DNA of 64,000 nucleotides from Straminergon stramineum (GCA_963920665.1 OY987265.1:26913001-26977000), one strand, 5' to 3'. Positions 23,201 to 35,030 are shown, counted from the stretch's first letter. Numbers and translations are program-made. Notes: generated from the letters alone by a model not told the origin.

Positions 23201-24887
23201 TCGACCTGTACAAGTGGACAAGGTTAAGTACTATTTTCACTCCATCATGGAGATTAAAGGCAAATTACAAATTGACCTATCTCGTGCTCAATAGCCTCTA
23301 CAATACATTGGAATTCAACAAATCAATTTGAGTGAGGCACTTACCCTTGCAAACCAAACACATTTGTTTAAGAAAGGCCCGAGGTGTGTTTCGGAGATAG
23401 GCTTGGCTGGGAACTTCCTCACATCGCGTGATGGAATGGAGGAGTTCCACCACTACAGGAATTTGGTCTTGTGCTTTGCTGTTGTGTTGTAGGTGGCCAC
23501 CATTTGCAATTTTTCAAGTGTCATCTCTGGCACCTCGTTAGAGCTCTAATGTCTCTCCACCTACACCAACCAAAATGAAATGTGTCATATGCGTAAGTGA
23601 AGAAAAAGATTTCTGTAAATCATTGCATGATTTACAGAACATTAGAACTTACCTCTTCAAAGAAGCCCGCCCCATGAGCAGGATTGGCCACTATGAGGAA
23701 TTTAATCATCTTCATGTAGAGCTTCATGTTCTTGTCCTTGGCCCCTACCCTCATGGCTTGAGCCACCCCTTCCACTGTTTTTTCCTCCATCGGTGTGGTC
23801 TCATGGTATCTTCAAAGCACTGCATCTGTCGCTTATGCAATCTCTCGCTGCAAAAACACGAGGATCTAAAATCAATGATTCACTCAAAACTGAAACAATA
23901 GAAAATGATACAATTCATTCATGTAGAGAATGTTTCTCTTACCCTAAAGACAAATGAGGTGAAGACCTTCACTGGCATAGAGTACCATGTCTTTCTCGGT
24001 AGCAACACAACACATTGTTTCCTCTCTGATGGCCTTAGCATGTCATTGAACCTTTCCATGGGAAGCAGACCATACTTTTGCACCCGGTACAACGTGTGTA
24101 CCAAGTTTGTCTTTACGTGGGAGTCCTCAGTAGATCTGCGTAGTGAGAAGAAATTAATCTTGTGAGTACTTCAATTTTCACGAATGGCATGAGATGGAAT
24201 CAAACTCCATATGAATGACCAGTGGGATTAGTGAACCCACTTGTTGATGTTGTCCATGACCTACATGACAATCTCGATTTTGCCTTTGGTGTCCGAAAGA
24301 ATGCAATCCACTGCATAGTGCCACTCAGGATTCGTGGAATACATCCTGGAGATGACGTTCATCCAGGCCAAGCGTCGGTGGTTTCTGTCGCAAACGAAGA
24401 ACTTTAGAGCGGGTTGTAAATCCACGTACTCTTCGAAGATAGCATTCTTTTCCTTCCAAAGAGGGTCCCACTCATCCATCTCCTCCACTGTGAACTCCAA
24501 CGTCTCTCCCGCCTCATTCATGGTGGAAACGTAGAAGACTGTTGCCCCATCACAGTATCCACACGCGAACTCTTGCTCAAGAAGTTGCACATCACACGAA
24601 AGTGTTGGCCTCACCATAGGCATGGCTACAAGGCGGCAAAGTGGAATTGGAAATCGGAACATGTTTTCCGACTTCATCCTGAGTGAATTGATAGTGGATA
24701 CGGAGTCCACTTTCAGTAGCTTTCGGAGGTCATCTTCCAACAAGTCTTTCTCCTTGTCATCCACCACATCCATCTCCATGGCATGCCCTTCTTCTTCCCC
24801 TCCGATTTCTGGTTGAGTAGTATCATCGGTCCCCGGAGTTTCAACAACTCTCTCTTCCTAAGTTTCATTCACTGGCGAGACATCCAT
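20269..24887 (-). pseudogene. ParB-like/permuted DNA methyltransferase-like fusion, copy B (ten exons)
   Basis: Best complete copy. Ten exons with GT-AG borders: 24,887-24,241; 24,135-23,943; 23,847-23,653; 23,560-23,345; 23,205-22,980; 22,837-21,757; 21,649-21,302; 21,200-20,937; 20,825-20,629; 20,530-20,269, about 1,090 codons. Exon 1 carries the ParB/sulfiredoxin-like domain: IPLCRLVAMPMVRPTL (box I-like) and CDRNHRRLAWM (GNHR/GQHR-like box II, near residue 172). Exons 2-5 are helical and unrecognised. Exon 6 has a KEKDKDKDKEEK basic coil. Exons 7-9 match a permuted N6/N4 methyltransferase: FFDCPENLP at motif IV, HGCVIVFHSWSA, then KDPRFFQILLEATSVEGDVI and LDCTTSTG-ASIIACHGMGRHIVAL at motifs X-I. 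DPPY and FxGxG are not conserved, so catalysis is doubtful. Several TAG stops and a MITE in exon 6 inactivate it. ParB plus methylase fusions are known in bacteria and phages; a nuclear intron-bearing one is unusual. Confidence 0.75.
22312..22658 (+). mobile_element. hAT-type MITE (347 bp) in exon 6 of copy B
   Basis: Ends CATAGTTGTTCTG and CGAACAACCATG are inverted repeats, flanked by a perfect 8-bp duplication AATGCTGG (22,304-22,311 and 22,659-22,666). Eight-bp duplications and CA(G/T)GGTTG ends are hAT hallmarks. Its sequence is nearly the same as 35,738-36,099. Removing it and one duplication rejoins the exon 6 frame. It is too short to encode a transposase. Confidence 0.9.
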
Positions 24888-25857
24888 CTGTCAAAGCAAC
24901 GACAGAAGAATATGACACAATTGTCATGGAACGAATAAAATGATGTAGGACAAATATGAAAATTAAAACACACAATCATGTCAATGCTTTACTTCGAACA
25001 AGAACTCAAGAAACACTTGTATTTAATAAGATGGTAGTTCTTCCAAAACAAGTCCACTCAAATATCACCGGCGACGAACATCATATATGAAAAAATACAT
25101 ATTTGAATAGAGTCCACTCAACCCTCTAGAATCTCCACATCGCTCTTTGAGTCCGAGCTCAAGAGAATGATCACCTCTCCAGTCAACCCTACACTATCAC
25201 TACAATTGCACATTTCAAACAAAGGGCTATTAATGGACATGGAGATCTCAAGCTTTGAGCTGTACTTAGTTTCAAAACTCTCAGAAGAAAATTCCGGTTG
25301 CCTGCGTTTTTGAGAGTATCCTGCTATGAGGTGCCCGGCCAATCGGTGTTGCGACTGAGCTTGGTGTCCATTGAAGCACCTACAGGATGATAAGCGGGGT
25401 TTTTAGAATCTTGAATCCTTACCAAGACCTCTTCATCCTCCTCCTCGGATTCACTTGATACATCGACATCCACATCCAGAGGAGTCTTTGGCTTAGACTT
25501 CTCTCCATCAACTCTAACTACAATTGGCACCATTGGCTCCATCGAGGTGGATGGTACACTACTTTGTCCACTGAGACCCTATATTCAAAGGCAAAACCAA
25601 AAACGATCAATTCTATGCATTTCACAAATTCCATATAAACTCTCTACGCAAACAAGAAAAAGTGAGACAAAATAGAGAATTGGACAAAAGTACTCATACA
25701 AACCAAAGGGATAAATATATTGGTGTCGTGAAGAGGTGCTCAAAGGACAACCCTGCACAAGTACACCCTCGCTATGAGCATCTGGTGCTCCTCTTGCGGA
25801 TAAACCAAAAACTGAGTGTCCCATTTCGAGGAGGTGGAGCCTCGCCCTCCTAAGGTC

Positions 25858-26745
25858 CAGGAATCCCAGTCACCTCTAAGTGACGGCGGGTAGCAACTTA
25901 GCTAGATAAAGTGAGCCCTCGGAGCAAGAGGCACACAAGACGCGATGTGAACTAACCAAGCAGGTGCGGAGGGTGTCTCTCTGCCCACTACGAGGCCCAT
26001 GCCATCATGAGCTCAATGCGGCCACGCTCTGTGAGCTTTTCGGGACATTGCAACCACGAGTCCCTTGCTGTCAGGAGCTCCATGCGGCCACGCTCTGTGA
26101 GCTTCTCAGGACACTATGACTGCGAGCCCCTTGCCATCACGAGCTCGATGCGGCCACTTTCTGTGAGATTCTCGGGACTCTCGCGGGTGATCCAAAATTT
26201 GAGGGTTCCATTTTGAGGGGGTCGAGCCGAGCCCTCCCAGGGTTTAGTCGGATTCGACTTGCCCTTTATAGGTGTTGGCTTGACCCCCCTCAAAATGGGA
26301 CCCTTTTTTTTAAAAGTCAAATTTTATCATGACTTGGGGTCCAGGAATTCCAGTCACCTTTAAGTGACGGCAAGCAGTAGCTCAACTAGATAGAGTGAGC
26401 CCTCAGAGTGAGAGGCACATAGGATGCAATGTGAAGTGACCGGGTGGGTGGGGAGGATGTTGCTGCGCCCACTGCGAGCCCCTTGCCGTCACGAGCTCCA
26501 TGAGGCCACACTCTGTGAGCTTCTTGAGACACTGCGACGGCGAGCCCCTTGCCATCACGAGCTCAATGCGGCCACTCTTTGTGAGATTCTCAGAATAGTG
26601 TGAGCACGGTTCCCTTCCCATCATGAGCTCAAAGCAGCCACACTCTGTGAACTTATCGAGCCACTACGGGCGCGAGACCCTTGCCCGCCACGAGCTCAAT
26701 GCGGCCACTCTCTGTGAGATTCTCGGGACGCTCGCAGGTGATCCA
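25858..26745. repeat. Duplicated block with 66-bp tandem repeats
   Basis: Two related blocks (about 25,858-26,220 and 26,338-26,745), each opening with GTCCAGGAATxCCAGTCACC and followed by 66-bp units of the form GAGCTCxATGCGGCCAC...TCTGTGAG. GAGCTC occurs at 26,009, 26,075 and 26,141, then at 26,494, 26,559, 26,625 and 26,692, giving three plus four units at 65-67 bp spacing. Each block ends in GGTGATCCAAAATxTGAG. It lies in an intron of gene X and is far more GC-rich than its surroundings. Confidence 0.85.
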
Positions 26746-26911
26746 AAATCTGAGAGGGTTATTGAAACTACAATTGAGAATTTAGTAAGGCAGGTACCTT
26801 GCAAGTGTTGATACGATTTGGTGGTCGTGGTGTCGAGTTTTCCTCCTCTTGCTTATCCCCATCCTTTACACGGCTTCGCGTGGTCCTCATTTGGAGCAAC
26901 GTCTCCGCCCT

Positions 26912-28044
26912 CTGCATATACATAAGAGAACAAATTTTAGATTCAAGTACTGAAGTGTTGAAATCTAGATCTAGAGAGCCACAAGCCTATGGGTGTTTGA
27001 ATTCAGTGTGAGCATTGGAGACTTGCGGTGGAGCTTGCCGAGAGGTGAGAGCTTCATTTCCCTCGGCAGGGGAATTGGTGGACCAACATTAGCGGGTGAC
27101 GAGGGGATGGAAGTCGAAATCTCCAAACATGGAAACCCTAGCACAATGCAGTGGTAGGATTTTCTCGCAAAGGGTGGGTGCGAGACAAGCTTGTTAGGGT
27201 GGGTAGGGGTGATGGAGAATTTCGGGGTGGCCCCCTAGTGAGGGTGTCAATTCGCTCTGGTCCACCCATCGACCATGATTTTTGACTCAATCTGTAGTTC
27301 AATTTAGAAAGTCCATTTGCTTCCCAAAAGACAAATCTCTTTTTTGGTTTGTGTTGATGATGATCTGGCCCATTGGAAGAGGCCATTCTCGACCACGAGG
27401 CATGGTGCTCTCGTTGTGTCGGAGTGGTGAATTGCCGGCATTGCGACCGTGTGGCACAATGAAGGCGTGCCATGCTTTGATGTTTACAGCGTAAACCAAA
27501 GGCAACGAGAGAATGTGGCCACCTGACGGAGTGGCCGCGACCATTTGAGATTTGGGAAAATTTCTCTCGGTTTCTACTTCACATCTTCATGATCTCAATG
27601 CTAAATTTGAATTATTCTTCTTAAAATACTCCTTGGTTTAACTCCCGTAAACCCCTTCTATGACCGGTGATGGATATGAGACATTTCAATTGACAATTAC
27701 ATTCATGGTCCTTCATGGCATGAGAAAGTATTTCAAGGAAATTTCATGGAGATCTTAATGATGTGGGTGCAGTTAAACTTTCTAAATTCCTAGTCCTATT
27801 CATGTACTCCTCTTTCTATCTCGAATTCCATCCCGACATATCTCAATGAGCTCATTCCAATTTGAGGTCCAACTAGGATTGTATTCTTGCAAATCTTTTG
27901 TTTGACAACTCTAATCATTTTCTTGGACACACATATTAGACCCTTTGATTATTGGAATCGTATCAATCTTTTACATATAGGACTACTAAAAAGAGATGAG
28001 AGTCAATAACATAACCACAAGAGATGATTGAAATACTCACAATG
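26912..28044. other. Intronic/non-coding DNA of gene X
   Basis: About 1.1 kb between two gene X exons. No second gene, repeat or RNA gene that I can support. Confidence 0.4.
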
Positions 28045-28380
28045 GTGATGCAATTGTCTTCTTCAAGGTTTCGGACACCTCTAGATTCTTGTGGCATTTC
28101 ATGACTCATAGGAGCATTCTTCGGTACAGTGCCTTCTTCTTCTACATTACTCCCTTTACCGAAGCAAAGGGACTTCCTCAATTCTCCAGGGGTGGACTGA
28201 GAAACCTTGGACACTACCTTCTTCTTATTCATCCTGGACTTCTTTAGAGCCTTAGAGGAGGAGAAAAAACAACTACGACGCCTCTTTCTATTCCTCACGT
28301 CAATCAACTCAGGCTCAACTCTACATGTGTCTACATGCATGGGGTGAATGAACTTGGCAAAAGGCCTCCCTCTCCTCTAC

Positions 28381-28968
28381 ACAAGGTATGTGAAACGAAC
28401 AAACTAAAACTAGATCAAGTATGATGTCACAATAGACTTATCAAATGGTCCAAGGTCTTCTATTGTTTTTCCTAGGCATAGGACATTAGGGTGTGAATTC
28501 CATTAAATAATTTCTTGCCCGTAGCCGTCAAGGACGCTAACTCCATTTCATGGTACACCTTTGAATGCGCTGGGAAAGGGGAATTAAATTAAACTAGAGG
28601 TTTTAAGAACGCACACCAAAATTAACTTTGCCTAACTTCCAATGTCGAGGGGCAGCAACTCTTGCATGTATTGAGAGGACTGTCAGAATTTAATGCTTAG
28701 GCCGTCACAATGCTTCCACAGTCCCCAACACGTAATAAATGAAACTTGAGATGGCGGTCCAAAAATTATGGTGTCCTACGGCGGTTGATTCTATTGCTCC
28801 ATTACGAAGAAAATTAACACCCTTATTGCAATTTACTAATTGGTCACCTACATTTAACTTTCATGAAAATAGGATATACATAAGGCCACAAAAATTTGGT
28901 TGCCTTCACTATTTTCAAAGTCACAATCCCTTCAAAATTCCACCACCTCCTAACCCTAGTTTGTGAGG
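28381..28968. other. Intergenic DNA between gene X and the MULE-like gene
   Basis: Genes diverge from here (gene X leftwards, MULE-like gene rightwards). No motif recognised. The right-hand terminus of the family 1 element carrying copy B should lie in or near this stretch, but no CAACCCTG end was found. Confidence 0.35.
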
Positions 28969-30306
28969 ATGGCTTGTGTTCGAGTGCATGGTCAAGATGT
29001 TCCACTGGTGTTTCCTATAGACGAGGGAGAACGTGCCAAAGTCATGAGTCACCTCCTACATGTTCGCTTTCGATTTGTAGAGTCCTCCATCTACATTCAA
29101 GAGGAAAAGTTGTCCTAGTTAGGTGAATTGGTGCAATCCATTTCAGTTGTCAAAAGTCTAGATGGAGATAGCCATTGCTGGTACCTAGCCCCCGGGAACT
29201 ATAGGGCTTATGGTCTTCCGCTCTCCATGCTTGGGGTTTCAATGGAAATTTGGAGTTGACAGTTAGATAACTTGTCGCAGCACAGGATAAATAAATTCCC
29301 TATTATGCTCACAAAAATCACTCTAGAGCATAATGAAGTGACTCTAAAGATCAAATCCACAAGATTCTGTGAAGTATTTACTTGATTTGGGCGAGTAAGC
29401 TCTCTCTCCCTCTCTAAAACTTCCTTTCCGATCTTAGATCTAAAACCGGAAACAAACAACCACCCAAAGGATCAGTACCGGATTACTTCCCAACCGATTC
29501 TTTAAATCCTCCGGTTAACCCAATTCTCCCAATCTCTAGGACCTAAACAATTCCGGTCCTGGTACTACTTTGAACCAATCCGCTCCTGACTGGTTCCCGT
29601 ATCTCCTCAACACTCTTCCAATTCAGTTTTGCCTCTGTTGGACCATCAAAGGGTTCGCCGCTTAGGTTTCTGAGTGGTAGGCCCACCACTCCTTCTGCGG
29701 ATTATAGTGGTTGAAGACCCACTGTTCTCTCCCCTCCTTTCCTAACTAACTCGAATCCGGTTTGATCTCTCACAGCAATCTGGACATCAATCCGGAATGT
29801 AGGTCACACAGAGATCCCCCGTACGATCCATTCTTACTACAACGACCTCAACGCCAGCTCCTACCCGTGCAAAGCTAGGTGGTTAAAAGTGTACTCGTCC
29901 GTTCCAACAGTAACTAGGATCATTCCATTTACCGACTACAGTGGTGAGACCTCTCAGAAGGTCGAACACTCAACCAGACTACCCATCTAGGAGTTCTAGT
30001 GCGACTAAGGATACCCTCCCTATCCGCCTAGCCTAACAGTGGCTATCTCACCCGGAATTTCAAAACCCTAGATCTTGTTGAGGCACTGAAATACACTCCC
30101 AACACTTACACAACCTGCACATACACTAAGGATCGGAAACTATCGCACTAAGGGGAGAAATCTAATCACAACTCTGACTTACGCCTTCCTAACTCCGCCT
30201 CATGCAAACCTGCCAAGCTTGGGAGACACACACAACGATAGAGCGCATACAAAGGTACAACAAAAATTGCAAAAAAAAGACTCCCAGTGTCCCTCGTGGG
30301 CGCTGA

Positions 30307-30313
30307 CTATATA
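30307..30313 (-). promoter_or_regulatory. Second TATA-like box downstream of the LTR ORF
   Basis: TATATAG on the minus strand, conserved at 4,426-4,432 (copy 1) and 58,152-58,146 (copy 3), each after the ORF. In an LTR this would be the U3 promoter driving the element's own transcript. Confidence 0.45.
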
Positions 30314-30452
30314 CATTTCAAAAAGTTACAAATGGGCGGGAAAACTCGCGAAAGTTCCGCCGCCATCTCGGTCGGACTTTCCGGTCCTACCTACTCCCCA
30401 CTAGACCGAAACAGGCTCCGTATCCGTTCCTACTCTACCTACTCTGTACATC

Positions 30453-32111
30453 CTAAGCCCCTATTCGCGATCCGATGGTCGCGCTGTTCGCTCTCGGGTC
30501 CATATGCTCGAAAACCTCGTTTAGATTCCGACTCCTCTCAATCTCCTGAGGTCGAGGAACCGGATTGCCTTCTATGAACGCGGATGGTGAGTCCAAGTCG
30601 ATGGCGGTTCCAGGCGTGCCGGCCTGGGTTGTTCTCTTGGACTTGGGGGTCGTATCCTTGCCCTCTCCTGTTGTCACTTCCGGGAACGAATCCAGGAGGG
30701 AGATATCCAAGAGTCGAATACCGCAAGAGCAAGTTGCTCCTGACAATATCCGGGTCCTCTCCTCCATCCGGTCCGCTACCTTCCGTGCCTCCTTCATTGC
30801 CGCTTCTACCTACTTGGCAAAGTTGTTGAGGATCCACACCATCCGGGAACCGGATAGCTTCTTCTCCTCGTGTACCCGCTCGTCAAACAACTTGGCTTTG
30901 GTGAGGGCCGTTCCGGTCTCCCCGAACGTGGCCTTCACTTGCTCCATCATCTGCCGAGCATCCTCTGCAATAGATTTGGTGGCTACGAAGTTCTCCTTGT
31001 GCACCAGGATCTCCGTCTTCATCCAATCCACCTCCTCTTGTAGCTGGCGAATCTCTGCTTCCTGCTTCCGGGCCTTGACCGGATCAGAAATACAACCCAC
31101 CACCTTTTCCGGTAGCTCTCGATCGGGTGCTGCTCTCACCAATTGCCCGATGGCTACGACTATCTTTCTCTTGCGTTCCCAATCCATCCTAATGTCACAG
31201 AGGACCTTCACCAGGGGTTGGAACAGATCCTCGGGATCTACTGCCTTCTCCTCTTCCGGTTTAGTTTCTAGTGCTGGAGCGTTGGGCCCAGGTGGCGTCC
31301 CTCGTTTGTTGGGGGAGGTAGTCTTATGATGCTTAACCAGTGGCACTAGCGCCTCCTCGTCTTCTGACTTTGAATCCTCTCCCGGTTCAGAACTGGATTC
31401 GCTCTCCCGATCCAATCCTGATTCTCCATATCTCAGCACTACTTCCTGATTCTTATACACCTCGTCCTCTCTGTCATTCAGGAGTTGATGCGACTGATAG
31501 AGGTGCATCAAGTAGGGGCTCACTAGAGTTGCCCTACTCTTTCCGACTCTACTAACTAACTGGAGCACTAGATCGGAAATGATCCGAGCCCAGTTGACTT
31601 TCCGGTCCCCTCTCAGGGCCCCGAAAATGGTGTTCGCAAGGGTAATGGTTACCCTTGTTGGTTTTTCTGGATGGAGGATCGGAACGAGGAACTGTAGGAG
31701 TTGGCGGTTCCGCTCATCCTTACAGCCCTCTATGGCATATCCGTCCTTCGGGTTTACCGCACCCTCAAACTTGCCTCGGACGAAGTCATCCTTCTAGTTG
31801 GCCATCCCAAATCTTCCTGGCCAGAAGCTGTAAACTGGCCTCCAAACCTCTTCCGTCTAGAGGGGCGGAACCACTCTCAGCATATTATCCCACTCATTGG
31901 ACACTTTCCCCGAGAGTTCCCGGACGAAGACTTCCTCCTTGAACCCCCAGGGCTTGGTTGCAAACCCTATACAACCCATGGAGTTCAAGTCGTCCATGAG
32001 TTCCACTCGGGTATCCTCTGACAGCGGGATAACCGGAACTACTTTCCGGAGTTTGACATCTACTGTTGACAACGAAATAGCATGACCTCTAGTTCTTTTG
32101 AGCTGCGGCAT
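30453..32111 (-). pseudogene. ORF inside the LTR-like element, copy 2
   Basis: 553 codons from ATG 32,111 (MPQLKRTRGHA) to TAG 30,453-30,455, the same length as copy 1 and with no frameshift. Premature stops: TAG at 31,857-31,859 (TGG in copy 1), a TAG near 31,797, and TAG at 30,810-30,812 (CAG in copy 1). Domain order as in copy 1: conserved N-terminal half, acidic Ser/Glu patch, Pro-rich linker, C-terminal coiled coil. Retention of one long frame in all three copies implies it was under selection when the family was active. Function unknown. Confidence 0.75.
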
Positions 32112-32366
32112 GGTTGCGGACGAGCGACTCCGAACCCTTTCCGATTCTACCTTACTGTCACTCTCCTAGTCGCACTTTCTGTTCCTTTCCTTCTCTCTCC
32201 GATCTCAACCAGAAACCAAACTTGCACTTTAGTGGACACAATAACACTCGTGATAAACACTCGAAACAGTGACCGACACGGAACGCTGAAGCTAACAGAC
32301 ACGAGGAGCTTGAAAGCACTGGAAAATGAAAAAGTGAAAAGGGGTGCGACGGGCCAGGCCAGCCCA

Positions 32367-32372
32367 TTTATA
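32367..32372 (-). promoter_or_regulatory. TATA box upstream of the copy 2 LTR ORF
   Basis: TATAAA on the minus strand about 255 bp before the ORF start. Copy 3 has TATAAAA at the matching place (60,250-60,244), and copy 1 the decayed TACAAA. The conserved position suggests a real promoter. Confidence 0.55.
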
Positions 32373-34499
32373 CTGGCTAGCCTCCATTGCCACCTCAGCA
32401 CAACCTAATCCGGATCCGGTTTCTATAGGATATCCGGTTCGTCAGCTATCCGATCAGACATCCGCTCCTATCCGTTCACTCTCTAGAAACTGGATTGAGT
32501 AGATCTTCCCACTATCTTATTTTCCACTTCTATTTCTGCTCCTTATGGTTTCTTAACCATATCCAGATACCCTTATCTAGCTATCCGGTTAGTATTACTA
32601 AGTAAAACCAGAAAAATTAGAATTTCATGCTGCCACATAACTCCACAGTCGACATGCCATATGTTGCACGCAAGATGACACCCACCTCGTTTAGTTGTCC
32701 CAGTGCTACCCGACAATACAATTCTACAGTCAATGAAGGTAGAGAAATTAGAATCCATCATAGAATTGTCGAGTGAATCGGAAGGGGAGTCACCTAATGT
32801 GATGCCTGAAAAGCAACAACGCTCGATCCCTTATGAGTCGAGGGAAGAGGCTTCTACACACTCAGAACCAAACACCCCCTCTAGTAGTCCAACCCCATCT
32901 CTATTTTCACGTCCTCAAGTGCACCCATCACCTACTCAACTAGTCAGCATAATGGAGTGCTTGAAGAGATTGGCGATTGTGCGGCGTTCTCAGAATGAAC
33001 TGTCCAATATGGATGTCAATGTCATGAAGCACCACCGTGTGTAGTACTTGCCGATTGATTTCAACGGGGACGTCATCTTCGAATTGCCCCCATGTCGATT
33101 TGCGTCCTCCTCCTCAGCGGCCAAGAACCTCGAGGGAATGGACAGGCGGTACGATGGACACCCATGGTGTAAGCTAATGACCACGAACATTCACAATTCC
33201 GACAACCTCAAGTTCCTTAAGTCATACTGCGTCGAACACCTTGCTTGTCAAAATCTTGATTGTGATTATGTAAAAGGGCTTCTAAAATGAACAAAATGGA
33301 GTGGACTGGTTACACAATCTGTCCTTTCACTAAAGGGGGGGGTCCTCCCAATGATTGTACTCTAGTATGCAAAGTCTGCAAGAGCCCCCCCCCCCCCCTA
33401 TGCTTGAATACATGTGATGCTAGAATATACTATGTATATTACAATAATGAAAAAATGACTAGGGCCGCTATACACTTCGGAGATCACATGCACCCTGTAG
33501 CAAAGGGTGTGTACAAAGACTCCGCAGAGAAAATCTCAGGACTCATTGCCCACCAGGTGGTCAAAACACCCACAACCACCAACTCTGCAATTGCACTCTT
33601 CACCAGCAAAGAGTTCCTCACGAACTACTTGTTTCACACTAGAGAGGGGGAAAAAGAGATGTTGAAGGGAGAGGAACTAGAGGAAGTGATGGATCGATTC
33701 CAGTATCTTAGCAGTCCGAACATTAGGAATGTCATTTCATCGTTTCACTCCAACAACAAGGGAGGGGTCATCGACAACATCATGACAATGAAGAAAGAGT
33801 CAAAGTTCAAGTTCATACATGATAGTGTCTTCCCAAGACAAGGAAGGGAGAAGGTCTACCTCTTCAAAATGCTCACAGAAGGACCCGGCAATGGAGTGGA
33901 CCTTGTCAAACGAATGCAACCAAGAGGGGATTTACAAAATGCATGGATAATGTTTGACCACATCAGACACGTCAACGAGTGGAGCACCAAGGCATGCCAC
34001 GTGTATGATGCAGAGTACAAAAAAGTCATGACCGTGGCCACCTATGATATGCAATCGGAGAATACAGAGATCCAAGCCCAATTTTGGAGATCTCTAAATA
34101 TGGTCATGGCAAGACATGGATTGGAACACACCAACTTCAAAGGATTCATGGCAGATAGTGCGATGGCCAATTGGAATGTGGCATGGATTGTCTACAGAAG
34201 TGGGTCGCCCAATGAGAAAATGGAGAATCGCGAGAGAGCGTGTTTGTTGCATTAGAGTAGTTCGCTCCACAAGCATACCCAAAAGCACATCAAAGAAGCA
34301 TTCCAACAACAACACATTACCCTCTGCAAACAATTCTAAGAATCCAAGACTGTCGAAGAAGTAGAGACCCGGTACCTTGCAATTCGATCTTGGTGGTTGT
34401 CGTCAAGTGCTGCAAGTGAAGAAGATCTTCATCACTTGGACCACTAGCTAGCCTTCTCGCATTTTCGATATCTACAATGGGGAGGCTTCATAACTATGG

Positions 34500-35030
34500 T
34501 AAGTGATTTCGTAAGTTGATTTTGAAATATCCGTTCTCCTCTATCTAAAGCGGTTGTTGAAAAATAGAGGTGTACCCTCCAAACTTAGGGGCATGTGCGT
34601 GGCGACTTTGATTCAGAATATTCCTGTAGGAATTACTTTTAACTTTTATGAATTTATTGATGAGCATGTGAAGGGGGACCCAAATGAGAGGTTCAAGGAT
34701 AGGGCACCCAGACCTCAATCGGATCTGACTAAAGGTTCTAGGCTCCCAAATGTTTCTTTTTTTTTAAAGACTCCCACTAAAGAAGAGGCTCTTGGACCCC
34801 CTCTAGAGAATCTCATGTCAGTCTTTTTCCTCCTAAGTAGCCGTCTCCTGTAGTACTCATTCGTAGAGAAAAGAATCTCTTTTGTATTTTTACATTGACA
34901 AATGTCTTGCTATGTAAGCAAATGATGTTCATACAATTGCAATCAATCTAGAATGATCACATGGGCTATTAACCCTCGAATATGAAATTGGATGTCCTCA
35001 CTCATGTGTTATGGTTGGATGGATTTATAG
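34500..35030 (+). other. Probable intron of the MULE-like gene
   Basis: Bounded by ATG|GTAAGT and ATTTATAG|A. It contains a 99-codon ORF (34,554-34,853, start MLKNRGVPSK) that I do not recognise and do not call as a gene. Confidence 0.5.

Larger units (their letters stand above)
25118..28380 (-). pseudogene. Gene X: unrecognised multi-exon gene upstream of copy B
   Basis: Three supportable exons on the same strand as, and 231 bp upstream of, copy B. Exon near 28,380-28,045 starts after TGTGTAG (RRGRPFAKFIHPMHVDTCRVEPE, then the basic stretch RNRKRRR, possibly a nuclear signal) and ends at GTGAGT. A 114-bp exon at 26,911-26,798 has clean AG and GT borders. The last exon, 25,578-25,118, is acidic (SSESEEEDEEVL) and ends GEVIILLSSDSKSDVEILEG-stop; it needs one frameshift near 25,345. 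Copy D has a closely related last exon with the same placement (63,529 onwards), so gene X and the ParB-methyltransferase gene travel together. No domain recognised; the ending SDVEIxxx after a hydrophobic VIIL resembles a SUMO-interacting pattern, which is only an impression. Confidence 0.5.
29273..32637 (-). mobile_element. Solo-LTR-like element with resident ORF, copy 2
   Basis: 3,365 bp from TGTCGCAGCACAGG to CATGCTGCCACA on the plus strand; the encoded sense strand is minus. A perfect 5-bp target duplication TAACT flanks it (29,268-29,272 and 32,638-32,642). TG...CA ends with a 5-bp duplication are the signature of LTR-retrotransposon integration, but no second LTR or pol is present, so it behaves as a solo LTR. 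It lies within the MULE-like gene. Sense-strand layout: TATAAA (32,372-32,367), ORF 32,111-30,453, second TATA box (30,313-30,307), then about 1 kb to the 3' end. Confidence 0.85.

Noticed and set aside
15899..25578. ParB-methylase architecture suggested bacterial or phage contamination.
   Set aside because: The genes contain many GT-AG introns and are nested among plant-type transposons in continuous sequence.
25984..26745. Regular 66-bp repeats considered as a CRISPR-like array.
   Set aside because: The repeats are contiguous tandem units without unique spacers, in plant DNA.
30565..31329. 254-codon plus-strand ORF inside LTR-like copy 2.
   Set aside because: It is the antisense shadow of the conserved minus-strand ORF, which alone has matching length and domains in all copies.
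34554..34853. 99-codon ORF between exons of the MULE-like gene.
   Set aside because: It sits in a stretch with consensus splice borders and has no recognisable domain, so it is treated as intronic.
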